A stretch of 64,000 nucleotides of DNA from Phyto melanocephala (GCA_941918925.1 OW799235.1:102317947-102381946), one strand, 5' to 3'. Counted from the first letter of the stretch, positions 43,801 through 55,805 are shown. The notes: generated by a model not told the origin, from the letters alone. Numbers and translations are program-made.

Positions 43801-45005
43801 ATTGAAACGGCTTGATCATTAGAATATGGTAAACTGTAACAAAACATCTTGAAAATCCAAGATGGTCTTAGAAATAAAATGACAGATAATGGTTTCTAAC
43901 TCCTTCAATATCAAATGAAAGTGCTTGACCGTTAACTATGTAAAAATTAAATATGGCGTTGTAAATCAAAATCAAAATTTCTATTGCATTAAATATAGGC
44001 AGTACGACAATGAGGTCATTTAAGCTTCATATGTACATTATGGTGAAAACTATCTGAAATTCGTCATGGCCTAATATAGCTCACTTAATTGTTTTATATT
44101 ACATATTCTCAATAAATTTTACGTTAATCGAGGCTTGAGTGTTTTATTTTATTTTTTTGTTGTTATTTTGCAACATACTTTTTATTTTGCAAACAAACTT
44201 ATCCAATAAAAGTTTTGTCAACATTGATTTAAAGGTGAGTGTTCTTAAGAAAAAGAAAACAACATCACAACAAAAACAACAAATAGATACATACATCCTT
44301 ATGCATTGAAGCAAGGAAGAGACAAACGCGATATAGTGAAATAAAATCTAATAAAAGGAGGCTAACGATGTAATAAGTGAGTTTGTATACTTATCTCTGT
44401 CGATAAAGATGTGTGTATGCATGTTAAAATCCCGTTAAAGACAAATGAAGTTTCAAGGTAAATATTGTTAAAACATTAAACGCAAAAGAAAAAAAGAAAA
44501 ACAAAACACGGACAAAAGTTGCAAAACTGTCACTCTCCTAGACTTACAATGAAGTGAGTTTAATTTAAAAATAAATATTTTCATAAATATTTAAAAATGT
44601 TTATCGCATGCTCTTTTCTCTTTTTTTTTTTTTGCCATCCGTTTTCATTCTAAAATGACAAGTAGTTGACGCATGGAGTGTGTATGTAAATAAATCATTT
44701 GTTGATGATAAAAATCACTTTTAATTCGTGACACGTCCCAGGAGATAAAGCGATTTTAACAACAACAATAATGAAATTGAGCAGCACCAAACAAGAAAAA
44801 TCACTTGTTTTAATACACATCAAGGTGGAGCGTAAATTGTTTTCTTTTGTATTTCAAATAATTGTTTTTTGGATGAAATTATTGACTTTTCCTGCAAAAA
44901 TGTAGTAGAATAAAATTTGTTTACATTGAATGTTTGTTGTATTTTGATATTTACTTATTTAAGCCTTTAATTCGTTATTTTTTTTGTTATATTTTTTATT
45001 TATTT
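43801..45005. other. No feature seen
   Basis: AT-rich; A-rich tracts with CAA and AAAGAAA runs at 44250-44520. No supported gene or transposon. Confidence 0.45.
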
Positions 45006-45700
45006 TATACTAGAAAAGCCCGGCGCACGTTGCTACGCCCCTTAATGAATAAAAATGCATTCTGAATTTTAATTGAATATTAAGTGCAAAAAGCTAAAAA
45101 CTATAACTTTTTTTAATGGGCGTGATACTGCCCACTTTTCTAATCACGAAACTGTATAGTCATGACAACTTAATATGTTTGCAAAGTTTTTACAAAAAAT
45201 CGATCTAGTACAAGTAGCTAAAAATGATAACTTGTTTCTTATGGGCGTGGCACTGCCCGCTTTTCTTATCAAGAAATTGTATAATCATGAGAGTTAAATA
45301 TGTGTGTGTAAAGTTTCAGATAAATCGGTCAGGTGCAAAAAATAAAAATTATAAGTTCTTGTTATGGGCGTGGCACTGCCCACTTTTCTAATTACGAAAC
45401 TGTATAGTTATAACAGCTCAATATGTGTGCAAAGTTTTAGAAAAATCGGTGCAGTGCAAGTAACTCAAAATTATAACTTTTTTCTATGGGCGTGGCCCTG
45501 CCCAATTTTCTAATCACGAAATTGTATAGTCATAACAGCTCAATATGTGTGCGTAGCCCTCCCCACTTTTTACTACCCATAAACACTCCCTAGAATGTGT
45601 ACAACAACTTGCCAAAGTTTGAGTCCGATCGGTTTTACAGTTTCTGAGTATATAGCTAACACACACTGACAGACAGAGTTTCAATTTTATATATATAGAT
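45006..45700 (+). repeat. Dispersed-repeat element with a ~122-bp tandem array
   Basis: It starts TACTAGAAAAGCCCGGCGCA and ends TTTTATATATATAGATGTA. Between these, a unit of about 122 bases (ATGGGCGTGGCACTGCCCAC ... ATTATAACTTTTTT) recurs about three and a half times at 45115, 45240, 45364 and 45486. Each unit holds GGGCGTGGCACTGCCC, a GC-rich palindrome, and AATATGTGTGCAAAGTTT. A CCGATCGGTTTTACAGTTTC segment precedes the right end. Repeats with CCCGGC starts and such ends are widespread in insects; I cannot name the family. Confidence 0.8.
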
Positions 45701-45893
45701 GTATGTATGTATGTAGTCGTATTTGTACTTCGTAACAACATATCTGGGCGGTCATTTTCAGATCCTAGCTTCTCTTATGCATAAATTACGTAAATTGGTA
45801 ACTTAAACACACGTTTTTTTATTTTTTCAATTTCGCCAGATAAAACCTCAGCATGGATGCAGAGAATTAATTACATTTTGGTAGATGGATTAT

Positions 45894-46150
45894 TATATCT
45901 GTGGCTTGGAGCTAAAAGGGCCAATGTCACTTTTTTGCTCTTTTGAGTTAATCATTGCATTAGATTTGTTTTCTTGCTCTATTTCATTATGGTAAAACAG
46001 CTAAAGTCATACTTAACTCAGAACAGCTTCATAAATAAAATGCTGGCCAATGTCACTATGAAAGCACCTATAAAAGGTAAAGTTCAATTCCAATTTTCTC
46101 AAAAGTAAATATTTTGACATTGGCCCTTTTAGCTGCAAGCCACAGATATA
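45894..46150. mobile_element. 257-bp MITE with 36-bp near-perfect terminal inverted repeats
   Basis: TATATCTGTGGCTTGGAGCT (continuing AAAAGGGCCAATGTCA, 45894-45929) is the inverse of 46115-46150 with one mismatch. A further GGCCAATGTCACTATG copy lies inside at 46045. Non-coding. A TA target is possible. The near-perfect arms suggest recent movement. Confidence 0.9.
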
Positions 46151-46439
46151 TTCTTTGTTATGTTTGAAAATTGCAATTTGATTATAAATTAATTTTTTAT
46201 AACTATACATAACATACATCGATGTCTTAATGTATGAATAGAGCGTTTATATATTTTTTCCAAAGCGAGTCTTTAATGTTTTCTGGTAGTCCTGAAAAAA
46301 ACAGATTTATAGCCATATAAATAAAACCGAAATCATTTCATTCTTCTTAGTTTTATTCACCATTTTAGAATTGAGCTAATTCATCTCTTTATTATTTAAG
46401 ATTTTTAGTAACAAACTTATCCTCGGATATAAAATCGGC

Positions 46440-46800
46440 TATTTGAATGAGGTTTTATAATGCATTGATGTCTTTAAACGTCGTGGCATGAACCAAAGGA
46501 TACACTTCTTTGGATTCTAGGTCATGAGGGACATGCTGGCAATTATCTCACTCACCGCCTTAAAAATTTTGGGCCGGATCGTCTACTGATGGGACTAGAT
46601 CCTTGTTGGTGTTGATTCCCGGGATTAATTCGGGATCACCTCCTCGCCCTTACGGACACTTAGTTATCTTCTCTTCTCATTAGAGAATGTCAACGTCTGG
46701 CTTAAATGTTTCTTTGCTTATCGAAAGCAATCCCATTTAAAACTGGGCAATGACCTGCTCTTACTGAAAATTACACTTTTTAATATAACATATCGCATGT
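46440..46800 (+). pseudogene. LINE RNase H fragment
   Basis: In one frame at ~46512 the plus strand reads LLWILGHEGHAGNYLTHRLK, then GPDRLLMGLDP, a decayed version of the LLWVPGHEGHxGNExADxLA block of LINE RNase H, followed by a stop and FPGLIRDH. The family seems different from the LINEs at 13640 and 63357. Both ends are undefined. Dead fragment. Confidence 0.7.
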
Positions 46801-47191
46801 CTTACTAAGAAGTGTTTTGGCAATTTCTTATTGCGAAATTTGTTATAAGATAACTTTTTATAATTCTCATTTCGTTAACACACTAAGATTATAAACAATA
46901 ATGTTTTTGACAATAGCGGGGAAGCAGTTCATTAGTACACAGATGTCTGACTGATGTTTTAAATTTAAATTAATTTATATTATTATTTTTTATTTCTATA
47001 GAAGAAAATATTTATTTGAGTCCCAATTTGTAATCGAGAATGATTTTAAAATAATGGAATAAGATGCCAAATTGTAAGTAGTGGAGAATGGTTTTTTGGT
47101 ACTCTCAACTCATTATTTAACTAGAGAGTTTTTGATGGGATATTATCGAACACAGATGACAAAATCAGAAGATCGGATGTAGTGACCTATA
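46801..47191. other. No feature seen
   Basis: AT-rich spacer. Confidence 0.5.
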
Positions 47192-48217
47192 CACGCAAAG
47201 AAAAAAAAATGGTTGTGGTAATAATAATCTAAGTGCAACATACTATGATTGAATCGTATGATTGTGGTTAAAACATATAATCGTTGTCAATTGTCATTAT
47301 TATGTTTAATTAAAGTAACATACAATTATCATACTATGACTAAAAATGAAAAATAAAATTTTTGTTTTTTTTTTCTAAAACACATTTTATTACAACAAAA
47401 ATAAATATGTATTTCTAAGGGTGTATTTGTACTCAATAATCTCCAATATTCACCTGTGGTCAGAAGCTAACCACCAATCGCTCCAGCACTAATCAGACCT
47501 GTAAACTAGAGGTCTGCACAAATGATTTGGTAGCCAAATGAATGATGTGTGTGTATTTGATATTATTATCAAATGTGTAAAAAAAATGAGAGCGAGTCAT
47601 TCACACTCAATCATATTAAATGAGAGATCAACACAACACCGTTCATTAAAAAGTAAGCCACACACACTTACACTAATTGTGTGTGTTTCTCTATTATTGT
47701 TTATTGTTTGATGAACTCAAATTCATACATATTACAATAAAAAAACCTGAGCGAAGTTAAAAATCACACTAATCATTCGTGTGTTTCTTGACTTTCTTAT
47801 TTTGTTAAGTGAAGAGGAAAATTAAAATTTTAACAAAAAAAGTAATCAAATGAAATGGTTGTAATAAATGTATTTTTTATATGCAAAAACAATAACAATA
47901 ATAATATTATAAAAAAAAAATTTACAATATGACAAAACCAGTATACAAAGGCAATAATTCTTAAGCACTTACTACACTATATTTTTATTCATTGATGATA
48001 TGTATAGAATTGATAGAAACAAACAGTAAATGTCAAAAAAAAGTAAAATTGTTCAACTTAATATTGACATTTTAAGCTCAAAATATTAAAAGTGTTGCTG
48101 AATCACCGGTTTATGGGCAAATTCAGCGACTAACCGCTTTTTTGTTTGTTTTATTTTTATGTTTCTCAAAAACGTTGACAACATTTAATACAATAAACAA
48201 AACAATAACAAAAAAAA

Positions 48218-48655
48218 ACATGTAACAGAGCTATATTCGGCAGTGCCGAATCTTATATACCTTTCACAACGTGTAGTCATGCAATAACAATTGTTTGTAT
48301 CACCATTCATCTCATATAAAATACGTACATGCATGTAAAAAACATACATATAAAAACATACCATTGTAAAATTATAATTGAGTTTACGTATGTTAGTTTT
48401 TAAAATAAAATTAAAAAAAAAAAAAAAATAAAAACAAATGTATTAAAAACAAACAAAAATTGCAGAAAAAAATTAAAAAAAAATAATAAATAAAATAAAA
48501 AAATTTTTTTGGCTCAGCTGTAATTCGATGCCAAGTTTATTATAACCAGTATATATGTTTTTGTTGTAATTTTGAGAAAAACGAGGTGGTCGTGGTTTTT
48601 TGCTCATATCTCAGAAAGTTATTGGGCGATCGTGCTGAATTTCAATAGCAATTAA
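48218..48655 (-). mobile_element. Helentron-like element, 5'-truncated, nested in the hAT element
   Basis: Starts with the family tail AACATGTAACAGAGCTATAT and hairpin TTCGGCAGTGCCGAA (one changed loop base), contains CACAACGTGTAGTCATGCAA, the A-rich tract and GAGGTGGTCGTGGTTTTTTGCTCATATCTCAG, and stops within the sequence that precedes the GTCY run elsewhere. Confidence 0.8.
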
Positions 48656-48870
48656 GTTTCTTACTATTATTGTCAATGTATTGAATTTATTTTTATTTTA
48701 ACTTTATTTATTGAAAACACATTTAATTTGTTTAAATAAAAATTATTTTAATTAAAAATTAAAAATCTGCTTTTAAGTGTGTATTTTAGTTGTAAAATTT
48801 TTTAACTTGTTTACGATTAAATTCGGTAGATATAGTGATTATTGTCAACTGTGTGACATAATTAAAAAAA

Positions 48871-48890
48871 ACAAGTAAGAGTGCTAAATT
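48871..48890 (-). repeat. Scrap of a Helentron-like tail
   Basis: AACAAGTAAGAGTGCTAAAT matches the outermost 3' tail of the family, and the similarity then stops. It lies 215 bases from the truncated copy and may be a deleted second copy. Confidence 0.5.
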
Positions 48891-50014
48891 AATAAAAATT
48901 CCATTTGTTAAAAAATATATTTAAAACTACTACTTTTTGCTTCTAAAAAGTTTGTATCACTTTTTAATGCAACATCTTTTTACTAATATTTTGTTTTCAA
49001 TACGATAAAAAAAAATTTAAAACACAAAACACATGTTGTGTTGATAAAACACAATATGTACATCGACACACAAGTGTATTTACTCGAATTAAAGAGCAAA
49101 TTTGTTATTTACACCTGAATCAAGTATTTCTCTCACAACACTCACATAAATAATTGAACGCTTTGCACACATAGGCTATTACTCACACACAATAAATTGT
49201 GTGTGATTCTAAAATCACACACAACACACTACTTGCTAGCTTGATATGTGAATTCATGTGTCGTTTAATCGCACATATGCAGAGCTCTACTGTAAACCAT
49301 CAGACGAGTAGAATCCATATGGCCGACATCGACATTATATCTCAATGGGAACGAAATTTAACATCGTGTAAAAGATATACATAGAATATTGGAAGGAACT
49401 TGCTTCAGCCCCATGCTGATTGTAGGAGTTTAAAGAAACAAATGTATTAAATATATATAATAAATTATTTATCTTATTTTTCGTACTTCATTTTTTAAAT
49501 ACAACTTTTTCTATAATTTTTGGAAAATTTCATTGTTTATTTTAATTATTTCTTTTATTTTTATTTTAATTTTTATGAACTTTTTGTACATGTCAAACTT
49601 TTGAATAATAAAAATTCTTTGAACAATAAGAAGAACGTTTGAAAACAAATTATGATGACAACAGATCATAGCGTGATTGCTTTGTAATCTTACTGTTGTT
49701 TCAATTATCATTAAGTATTTATTTGTAATTTAAAATGGCTTTGAATATAATGTTATTTTTGTAGAGACATGATAAAAGCTTTTTTATAATAATTTCCTAA
49801 ATCATACTATTTTAATAGGATAACCATATCGAAGTTTGCATAAAAAGCAAACATTAAATGATAAAAGTCAAACAAATAATTGATTATTGGGACCAAAAAA
49901 AATGATAAAACATACCTAAAATAACTATTACTTGTTTCCGATAACCAAATATTGTTAAAGAGAATATAATATGATCGTCGTGATCATACCGTAACCATGG
50001 TTTTTCTTTGCGTG

Positions 50015-51409
50015 TAGGTTTTGCCACATGGATAATGAGACCTCTTCAATAACCTGGCACTTTGCATTAAGAAATTACGTTTGCTAGAGTATGAATTCGT
50101 TGCCGCGTAAGGTATTCGACTTTATTAAAAGGTTTGACCCATATCCAAACCACAAGTTTCACAAATATCCAATTATCTACATAATAAAAGATACATATGC
50201 TTTTTCTCTTTAAGCCGCCATTTTCCGGAGCCAATCACAATATAAATCGGGGGATAAATCTTTTCATAGTCTTTGGAGGCCATGTTGTTTCGTCAATGCT
50301 TCTAATTTATTATTTAATCAACGTTTTATTAAATATGTGTGTCCTCTTCTTGGAAATATGTACATTCCTAATAATGTTTATTTTAACTTAAAATTTTAAA
50401 AATAAACATTACGGTCACAGTAATAAACAATCCACAGGCACCAACTTAAAAGAAAAATGTTTTAAGACTTTAACTTTATGCCTGGCAAAATGAGCAAAAA
50501 ATGTTAACACTCTTGCAATTGTTTGTTAGGCTAAAATAAAAGCGAATAAAGTAAATATAAAGGATATGTACTTAAACAACAACTTTTCGCTGTATTATGG
50601 ATGATGAAACTACTTAAAGAAAAATAAAACACAACTAGAGAAAACTTTTTCTTTGCAAATATTAAAGTATTAAGTTGCAGTAACTGTTGCAGTTACCGCA
50701 GCATAAACTAAAAGCTGTTAAGTCAGCTTTTATTTAGAATTTTTTTCTATTATTCTATAATTTATTTTTTTTATTATAAATAAAATTTTGTTTAAAATAA
50801 TATTGAGTGGGGTGGCAAAAATTGTGTATATAAATTTGTGGAATCAGTGAAACATTGAATTTTATATTTTAGTAGGCCGAAATTTTATTTGTGCCCATTT
50901 AAATAAAAATTCTGTTTTTAGTTAAAATTTGTTAGCTATCTATTTACTGAATTTAAAATGTTGTTTATATTAACAATACTTCAGAAAGTAAATTTAAAGT
51001 ATACTAAACTTAAAACATTATATTTTGCGCTCTATGATAAAAGTCGTATGCATGAACAACCAAAACAGAACCAAAAACAAACTTGAACCGAAGATTAGAA
51101 TTTACTAGTAACTTGTGATTAGCTTAAACTTATATAGAGTGAGTAAGTAAGTATTGACTCACTCCAGTGACATTGTTTTACAAAAATAAAGGCTTGAATT
51201 ATGAAAATATTTTTAGTCACCTACAACTTATTTTGTCACGTTCCCTATGTTTTTCTTTTTACTATGTCATTTGACATTTTGAATCAGAAAATTACCACAA
51301 ATAGCTTTTCTCACCGAACAAGCTTTAAACATCAGGGGGATAGGACCGGCTACTTCTGACATAAGAACGAACAAAAAGAAGTATTTGATTGTATTTTCGA
51401 ATATATAAT
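50015..51409. other. No feature seen
   Basis: AT-rich sequence; the open frame at 50197-50391 has no recognisable motif. Confidence 0.45.
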
Positions 51410-51545
51410 TATACCCTTCATCTGTATTGCCATGGGTATATATATACGAGTATAGCTTTGTCAATCCGTCCCCCGATAAACCATACTTAGGCATATATTT
51501 TCTGAAGCCATGTCAGATTGTGTTATCAGACTTTCAGAAATATTT
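51410..51545 (+). repeat. Helentron-like 5' end fragment
   Basis: TATACCCTTCATCTGTATTGCCATGGGTATATATA is the family's 5' hairpin; TAGCTTTGTCAATCCGTCCC and ATATTTTCTGAAGCC follow as in other copies, then it decays. Confidence 0.65.
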
Positions 51546-51601
51546 GAAAAAAAAAAACCATTTTAGATATATATAGATATTTGTGTTATTATTTATGTAT
51601 A

Positions 51602-52350
51602 CAGGGTGGGCCAAAAGTCACCAGGGTTAGAAACAAATTTAATAACTTTTTGGCTTATACATATATTTTTTATTTGTTCAAACTTAAAAGTATATTAAAT
51701 GGAAATTTTTACACCAAGCATGGCAAAGAATGTTATTTAAATGATACAATTTTCAGCTTCACAATTATGGGCTCGTTTCCAGCATTTTCCAAAATGTTTT
51801 ATTTTTTTTAATTTATGGCTGCAGACCTCAGATTTCTCGAGCTGGTTTACATACACTCGCTCCTTCAAATAACCCCAATGAAAATAGTAGGATGCTGACA
51901 AATTTGGCTATCGCACTGGCCAATTAATTTTCAAAATTCTGAAAATTATTCGCTCTGCAAAATATTGACTTAAAATATCCCTTGTGTCTCAAGCAATGCA
52001 GGCAGTGGATCCATCGTGGTAAAACCACTTCTCAGGTCTGTTTTCAAGAGCAGGATGTATAAAATTTATATGAAATTTAACTGCAAAACGTCTAAGTCGA
52101 TGATCTGCGGGTTTTGATTCTTAAACTAAATATACAATACTCTGGCTTTTCTTTAGTTGTCGAATAAATTTTTCACCTTTTCTTTAATTGCACATTATAT
52201 GGGAAAAGCAGTAAATTTGTTTCTTTTTTAAATGAGCCTTGCTGAAGTATAAGCCTATACCAGTTAAGAAGAATGCCTTCCAGTAAATGTTTCTGGTACT
52301 TCGTTAACACTTTGCTCTACACGTTCAATATTTTTCATGTTGGTGCCATG
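51602..52350 (-). pseudogene. Mariner/Tc1-superfamily transposase, decayed, with one terminal repeat
   Basis: The left margin ACAGGGTGGGCCAAAAGTCA has the form of a mariner-type terminal repeat. The minus strand reads, in shifting frames, DGSTACIA near 52000 (second Asp block), WPVRSPNLSASYYFHWGYLK near 51900 (third-residue block, normally SPDLSACDYFLWGYLK) and RVYVN, then the C-terminus. Towards 52330, NIERVEQSVNEVPETF may be the N-terminal side. The family differs from the rosa-like copies (CD-YFLWGYLKERVYVN wording). Many stops. Confidence 0.72.
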
Positions 52351-53639
52351 TTGGATGTGACGATGTACTAAGTAACAGTTCATTACATCAGAGGACGAAA
52401 TACTGATATTAGAATGACAGCCATATGCTCTTTGCGTTAAAATATTTGATCGCTGATTTAAATAATAAAACTTTTCTTAATGCAGTTGTAAATCTCACCA
52501 TTATTTACCTGAACAAAATTTATAAACAAGAAGGTGATTAAGTTTTTAAACCCCATAGTGGCTTTTGTCTCACTCCTTATATGAGCCTCTATTTTTTTCG
52601 CAGAAAGTTTAAAACAGTCACTAAACTGCAAATTTATAGGCAAAAATATTTGGAAATTAGTTTTTTGGACACCAGGATTACACTCGTAGTCTTAAAAATT
52701 ATTTACAAACACTGTGAAAATTGGTTTGAAATTGACTTAGATATAAGTACCAATATACAACTTTTTTAACATTTTTTTCCCTCAAAATTCGCAAACTGAA
52801 AACGTTTTTTTTATATTTAAAAGAACACAGGGATCCAATTTTGGTATCAAAGGATAAAAAAAAAAATATTTAAATGGCGAAAATATGGGTCGAATATAAT
52901 TATTACAAATTTGTTGTCTTAAATGCCCTCAAAAGGTTTTGACTGCTGGAATCCATTGGCTCTACAAAATTCCAAATAAAATATGGCATCCAAAATAAAA
53001 TTTTTTCCAAATCCAAAATCACACCTGAAATAAAATTGTGGATTAAAAATTTTTTTTGATTTTAATAAATATCCTTGATAAGTATTATAAAAAACCCCAA
53101 GACGGTTACCACAACACAATGTCGGATTTAATGTTCACATTCATTCATTGTTGTATTTTTAACTTTTTATTCTCTTCTGCTTTATTGAATTTTTAATGTT
53201 TTAATGAATACAATATTCGTTTTTACAGTCTAAGAAATTACTACACTCATGCAAGGATCTAATCTCTACCAGTTTGTACGACCAGTAGTGCGATTCAGTA
53301 AATTTAAATAACTTGATCCACATATTATTATATTATGTTTGCATTAATGATTACTTTAGTGGTAATCGTTTAAAATAAACACGAAAGTGTAAATTCAATA
53401 ATTTTGTTGTTTGCCGCTTTAAACGGTTTAATTATCAAAAATAAAAAAAAACAACAGAGATTAGTAAAATGCGCTACAGTTAAAAACATGAATATCCTGA
53501 ATATGCAACAACGTGAAATACAGGGTGATTTAAACAAAATAAATAATGTTTATTGTAAATTAAACAAAAAGTCTTTAGAGAATTATCTTAAATAATATTT
53601 TTTTATGATAGTAGGATTTATAAAAATTATGATTGAAAA
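52351..53639. other. No feature seen
   Basis: AT-rich; short open frames (52458-52769, 53404-53595) carry no motif. Confidence 0.45.
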
Positions 53640-53880
53640 AAATAGCAACCACGGCTTTGGTAGCATACTTCTATCCGATGGTCCATATTTTCAATGATAC
53701 TAAGACATAATTGAGTTTCAATGTCGTTAATGTGCCGAATCATCTCAGCCTTTAGAACTTGAATTGTTCTTATTGACGTAAATTTTTTCTTTTAAATATC
53801 CCCCAAAAGAAAGAAGTTCAACGGTGTTAAATGACATGATCGTGGCGACCAACTAACGACGTAAGAACACACGGCCACTG
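53640..53880 (-). pseudogene. Mariner-type transposase, C-terminal fragment
   Basis: Minus-strand frames give a decayed WPPRSCHLTPLNFFLWGYLK-type block (catalytic Asp replaced) at ~53840, then IYVNK and, towards 53650, a C-terminal DHRIEVCY-like end read as GPSDRSMLPK. The wording matches mariner transposases of the 'DLTPLD-FLWGYLK' group. Only ~80 codons remain. Confidence 0.68.
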
Positions 53881-54562
53881 AATTTTTCTTTTTTTCACTA
53901 AAATTTAGATTTGTTTATCACTTGAAGTATCTATTTATTTTTTAAATACTCTTCCTTTTTTATAAAAAAAAACTTTAATTTCTTCACAAAATAAATGCTG
54001 TTAAAGCATGATCTAGACTTTTATTTCTTCCTATTCCTGACAACGCTGGCAACAATTTGTGTTGTAGGCGTATAAGTTATTTTAATTTATTTTCAGCAAT
54101 CCAACTGCCACAACTTGTTAATGTCATCTACATTTTGTTCGTTATATAATGATTTAATGAAATTAAAATTATATTTCAACGCTGTCTACATTTTAAAAGA
54201 TCTGAAACATTTTCTAAAAGTCACATTGCATTTTGCAATATGTTTTCGGGCAAAAAAAAAGCACTTGATTGCATACAAATTTCAAAGCTTGGTTAACCTG
54301 ACTCTTGCACAAGTACAGGTAAGTTAAACTGTGATTTCAATTGTAATTGAGAGTAATTTGTTTTAGTTTTCGTAGAAAATATGCAGCATAATTTTGTATT
54401 CAAATATACAAACATACATATGTATTATGTTTGGCAATAAACTACAAAAACTAATTAGCTGCAGAATTACTATAATACAAAACCTAATTTTATCAAAATG
54501 AAAAACCAAAAAAAAAAACATTATTTAAATGTATTGAAATTTTGTATGACTTTGTTACTTTA
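53881..54562. other. No feature seen
   Basis: AT-rich; nothing supported. Confidence 0.45.
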
Positions 54563-55158
54563 CACGCAAAGAAAAAACATGGTTGTGGTAATCATAATTG
54601 AAGAGCAACATATTATGATTTAATTGCATATTATCGTTATTATGTTTAATTAAAATATTAAGCAATAATCATATGTATGACTACAATTGAAATCGGCAAT
54701 CTTTGCTATTTTCTACGGCAAATTATTGTCTTTTGCTGTTACTTAAATACGTACATGCAATTTTTAAAGCAATATTGTTTTTAGTTTTCTTGTTTATTTA
54801 CAAGTTTTTCCAATTTTTACAAAATTTTTGTTAATTTTTTTGACATTTCAACCTTTTTAAATAATAAAAATTTAATCAGCAAGAAGAAAAACAATTCATT
54901 ATCAAAAAAATCATAGCTTGATTGCTTTGTAATCATACTGTTGTCTCACCTATTATTTAATGATTATTTGTAATTTTTAATGGCTTTGAATATAATGTTA
55001 TTTTAGTTGCATTAATTTTATTCAATCATACTATTTTGAAACAACAACCATGTCGAAATTTTTACGAAAAGTAAACATTAAATGATACAATTCAAACAAA
55101 TTGATTGATTGATTATCGTGACAAAATATATGATGAAATGAAACAAAAACAACTATTA
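54563..55158. mobile_element. MITE, CACGCAAAG family, copy D, right end lost
   Basis: CACGCAAAGAAAAAACATGG at the left, then AAGAGCAACATATTATGATT, GTTATTATGTTTAATTAAAA, AGCAAGAAGAAAAACAATTC and GATTATCGTGACAAAATATA as in copy A. It stops at AACAACTATTA, where a pogo-like element follows, so the right terminal repeat is missing. Confidence 0.82.
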
Positions 55159-55159
55159 C

Positions 55160-55805
55160 ACTCAGGTCTTTTTTATGCGGTATTTTTTTATGCGAATTTG
55201 AATTTATGCGGTTTTTAAATATTTAAAATTTTCTTTTTATATAAAAATAATATTTAGATAATTCGATTTCTGTTAAGGTTTGTACTTTCTGTTAATTAAT
55301 GCGTTTCATGCGAAGACCAGCAGCGAATATTTGAAATTTGGGATTTCCTTTATAGATTTTGTAAGCAGGTGAGATTTTTAAATTTTAATTATCGAAGGTG
55401 TTGAAGTTTCGCTCCAAAAAGTAAGTGTAATTTTTTTTATGGTTTCAATGCTAACATAAAATTTTTGGATTCGATTTTAAGAAATTGATATGGAGAAAAA
55501 TACGAAAAAACAACAAACGATTTCTTTAGAGACCAAAATCGAAATTTTGGAACACTTAGCAAATTGAGCTAAAAATAAGGCACTGGCAGACCACTTTAAA
55601 CTAGGCGAATCATCAATCAGAGCCATCAAAAAAAATGAAATTTCCTTTTTTTATGCGAATTTGGTACATTTTTAATACTTTAATTTCGATTTATGTGATT
55701 TTTTTAAATTCCGGAACGTATCCCTAGTTTTTGTATGGAGCTAGAGTCTTTTTTTATGCGATTTTTTTTTATGCGGTTTTATGCGAAACGCATCTACCGC
55801 ATCTA
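55160..55805 (+). mobile_element. Pogo/Tigger-like element remnant
   Basis: Rich in TTTTTTATGCGRT/ATGCGG repeats at both sides (55168-55215 and 55750-55790), all in the same orientation, and carrying a CENP-B-type HTH fragment in the middle. Proper terminal inverted repeats were not found, so limits follow the ATGCGG repeats and the break in the neighbouring MITE. Confidence 0.55.
55490..55645 (+). pseudogene. Pogo/Tigger-type transposase N-terminus (CENP-B-like HTH)
   Basis: From ATG at 55490: MEKNTKKQQTISLETKIEIL, then EHLAN, a stop, then AKNKALADHFKLGESSIRAI and KKNE. This matches the first helix-turn-helix of pogo/Tigger transposases (LSLEDKxxILExxE...AxxFGVxxSTIxxIKK). It would bind the element ends. 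About 50 codons remain and the DDE domain is absent. Confidence 0.75.

Larger units (their letters stand above)
47507..49289. mobile_element. 1783-bp non-autonomous hAT element with 8-bp TSD CTGTAAAC
   Basis: Ends TAGAGGTCTGCACAAATGAT and (inverse) TAGAGCTCTGCATATGTGCG; CTGTAAAC directly precedes (47499-47506) and follows (49290-49297). Subterminal regions are rich in ACACAC/GTGTGTG and TCACACAC motifs in both orientations (47560-47700, 49085-49260). No transposase frame. A Helentron-like copy is nested at 48218-48655. The exact 8-bp duplication and TAGAG-type ends support hAT. Confidence 0.92.
47396..49494 (+). mobile_element. Unidentified ~315-bp insertion, itself split by a hAT element
   Basis: After removing the hAT element (47507-49289), about 315 bases remain (47396-47506 plus 49290-49494) that are absent from the sister MITEs at 26483 and 54563. 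One frame reads DIISQWERNLTSCKRYT then stops, and the end is A/T-rich (GTATTAAATATATATAATAA), so a 5'-truncated retroelement is possible. I do not recognise it. Confidence 0.5.
47192..50014. mobile_element. MITE, CACGCAAAG family, copy C, split by nested insertions
   Basis: Left part 47192-47395 (CACGCAAAGAAAAAAAAATG, GTGCAACATACTATGATTGA, ATTATTATGTTTAATTAAAG) and right part ~49495-50014 (CAATAAGAAGAACGTTTGAA, ATGATCGTCGTGATCATACC, CCATGGTTTTTCTTTGCGTG) together make one family member of ~720 bases. TA flanks both ends. About 2.1 kb of foreign DNA separates the halves. Confidence 0.85.

Noticed and set aside
53404..53595. 63-codon Lys/Asn-rich ORF
   Set aside because: Composition follows from A-rich DNA; no motif.
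54115..54327. 70-codon ORF followed by CAG/GTAAGT-like sequence (ACAGGTAAGTTA at ~54316) as an exon with donor site
   Set aside because: The donor-like sequence is good, but the peptide has no recognisable domain, no acceptor could be fixed, and one match of this kind is expected by chance in 64 kb; worth an RNA-seq look only.
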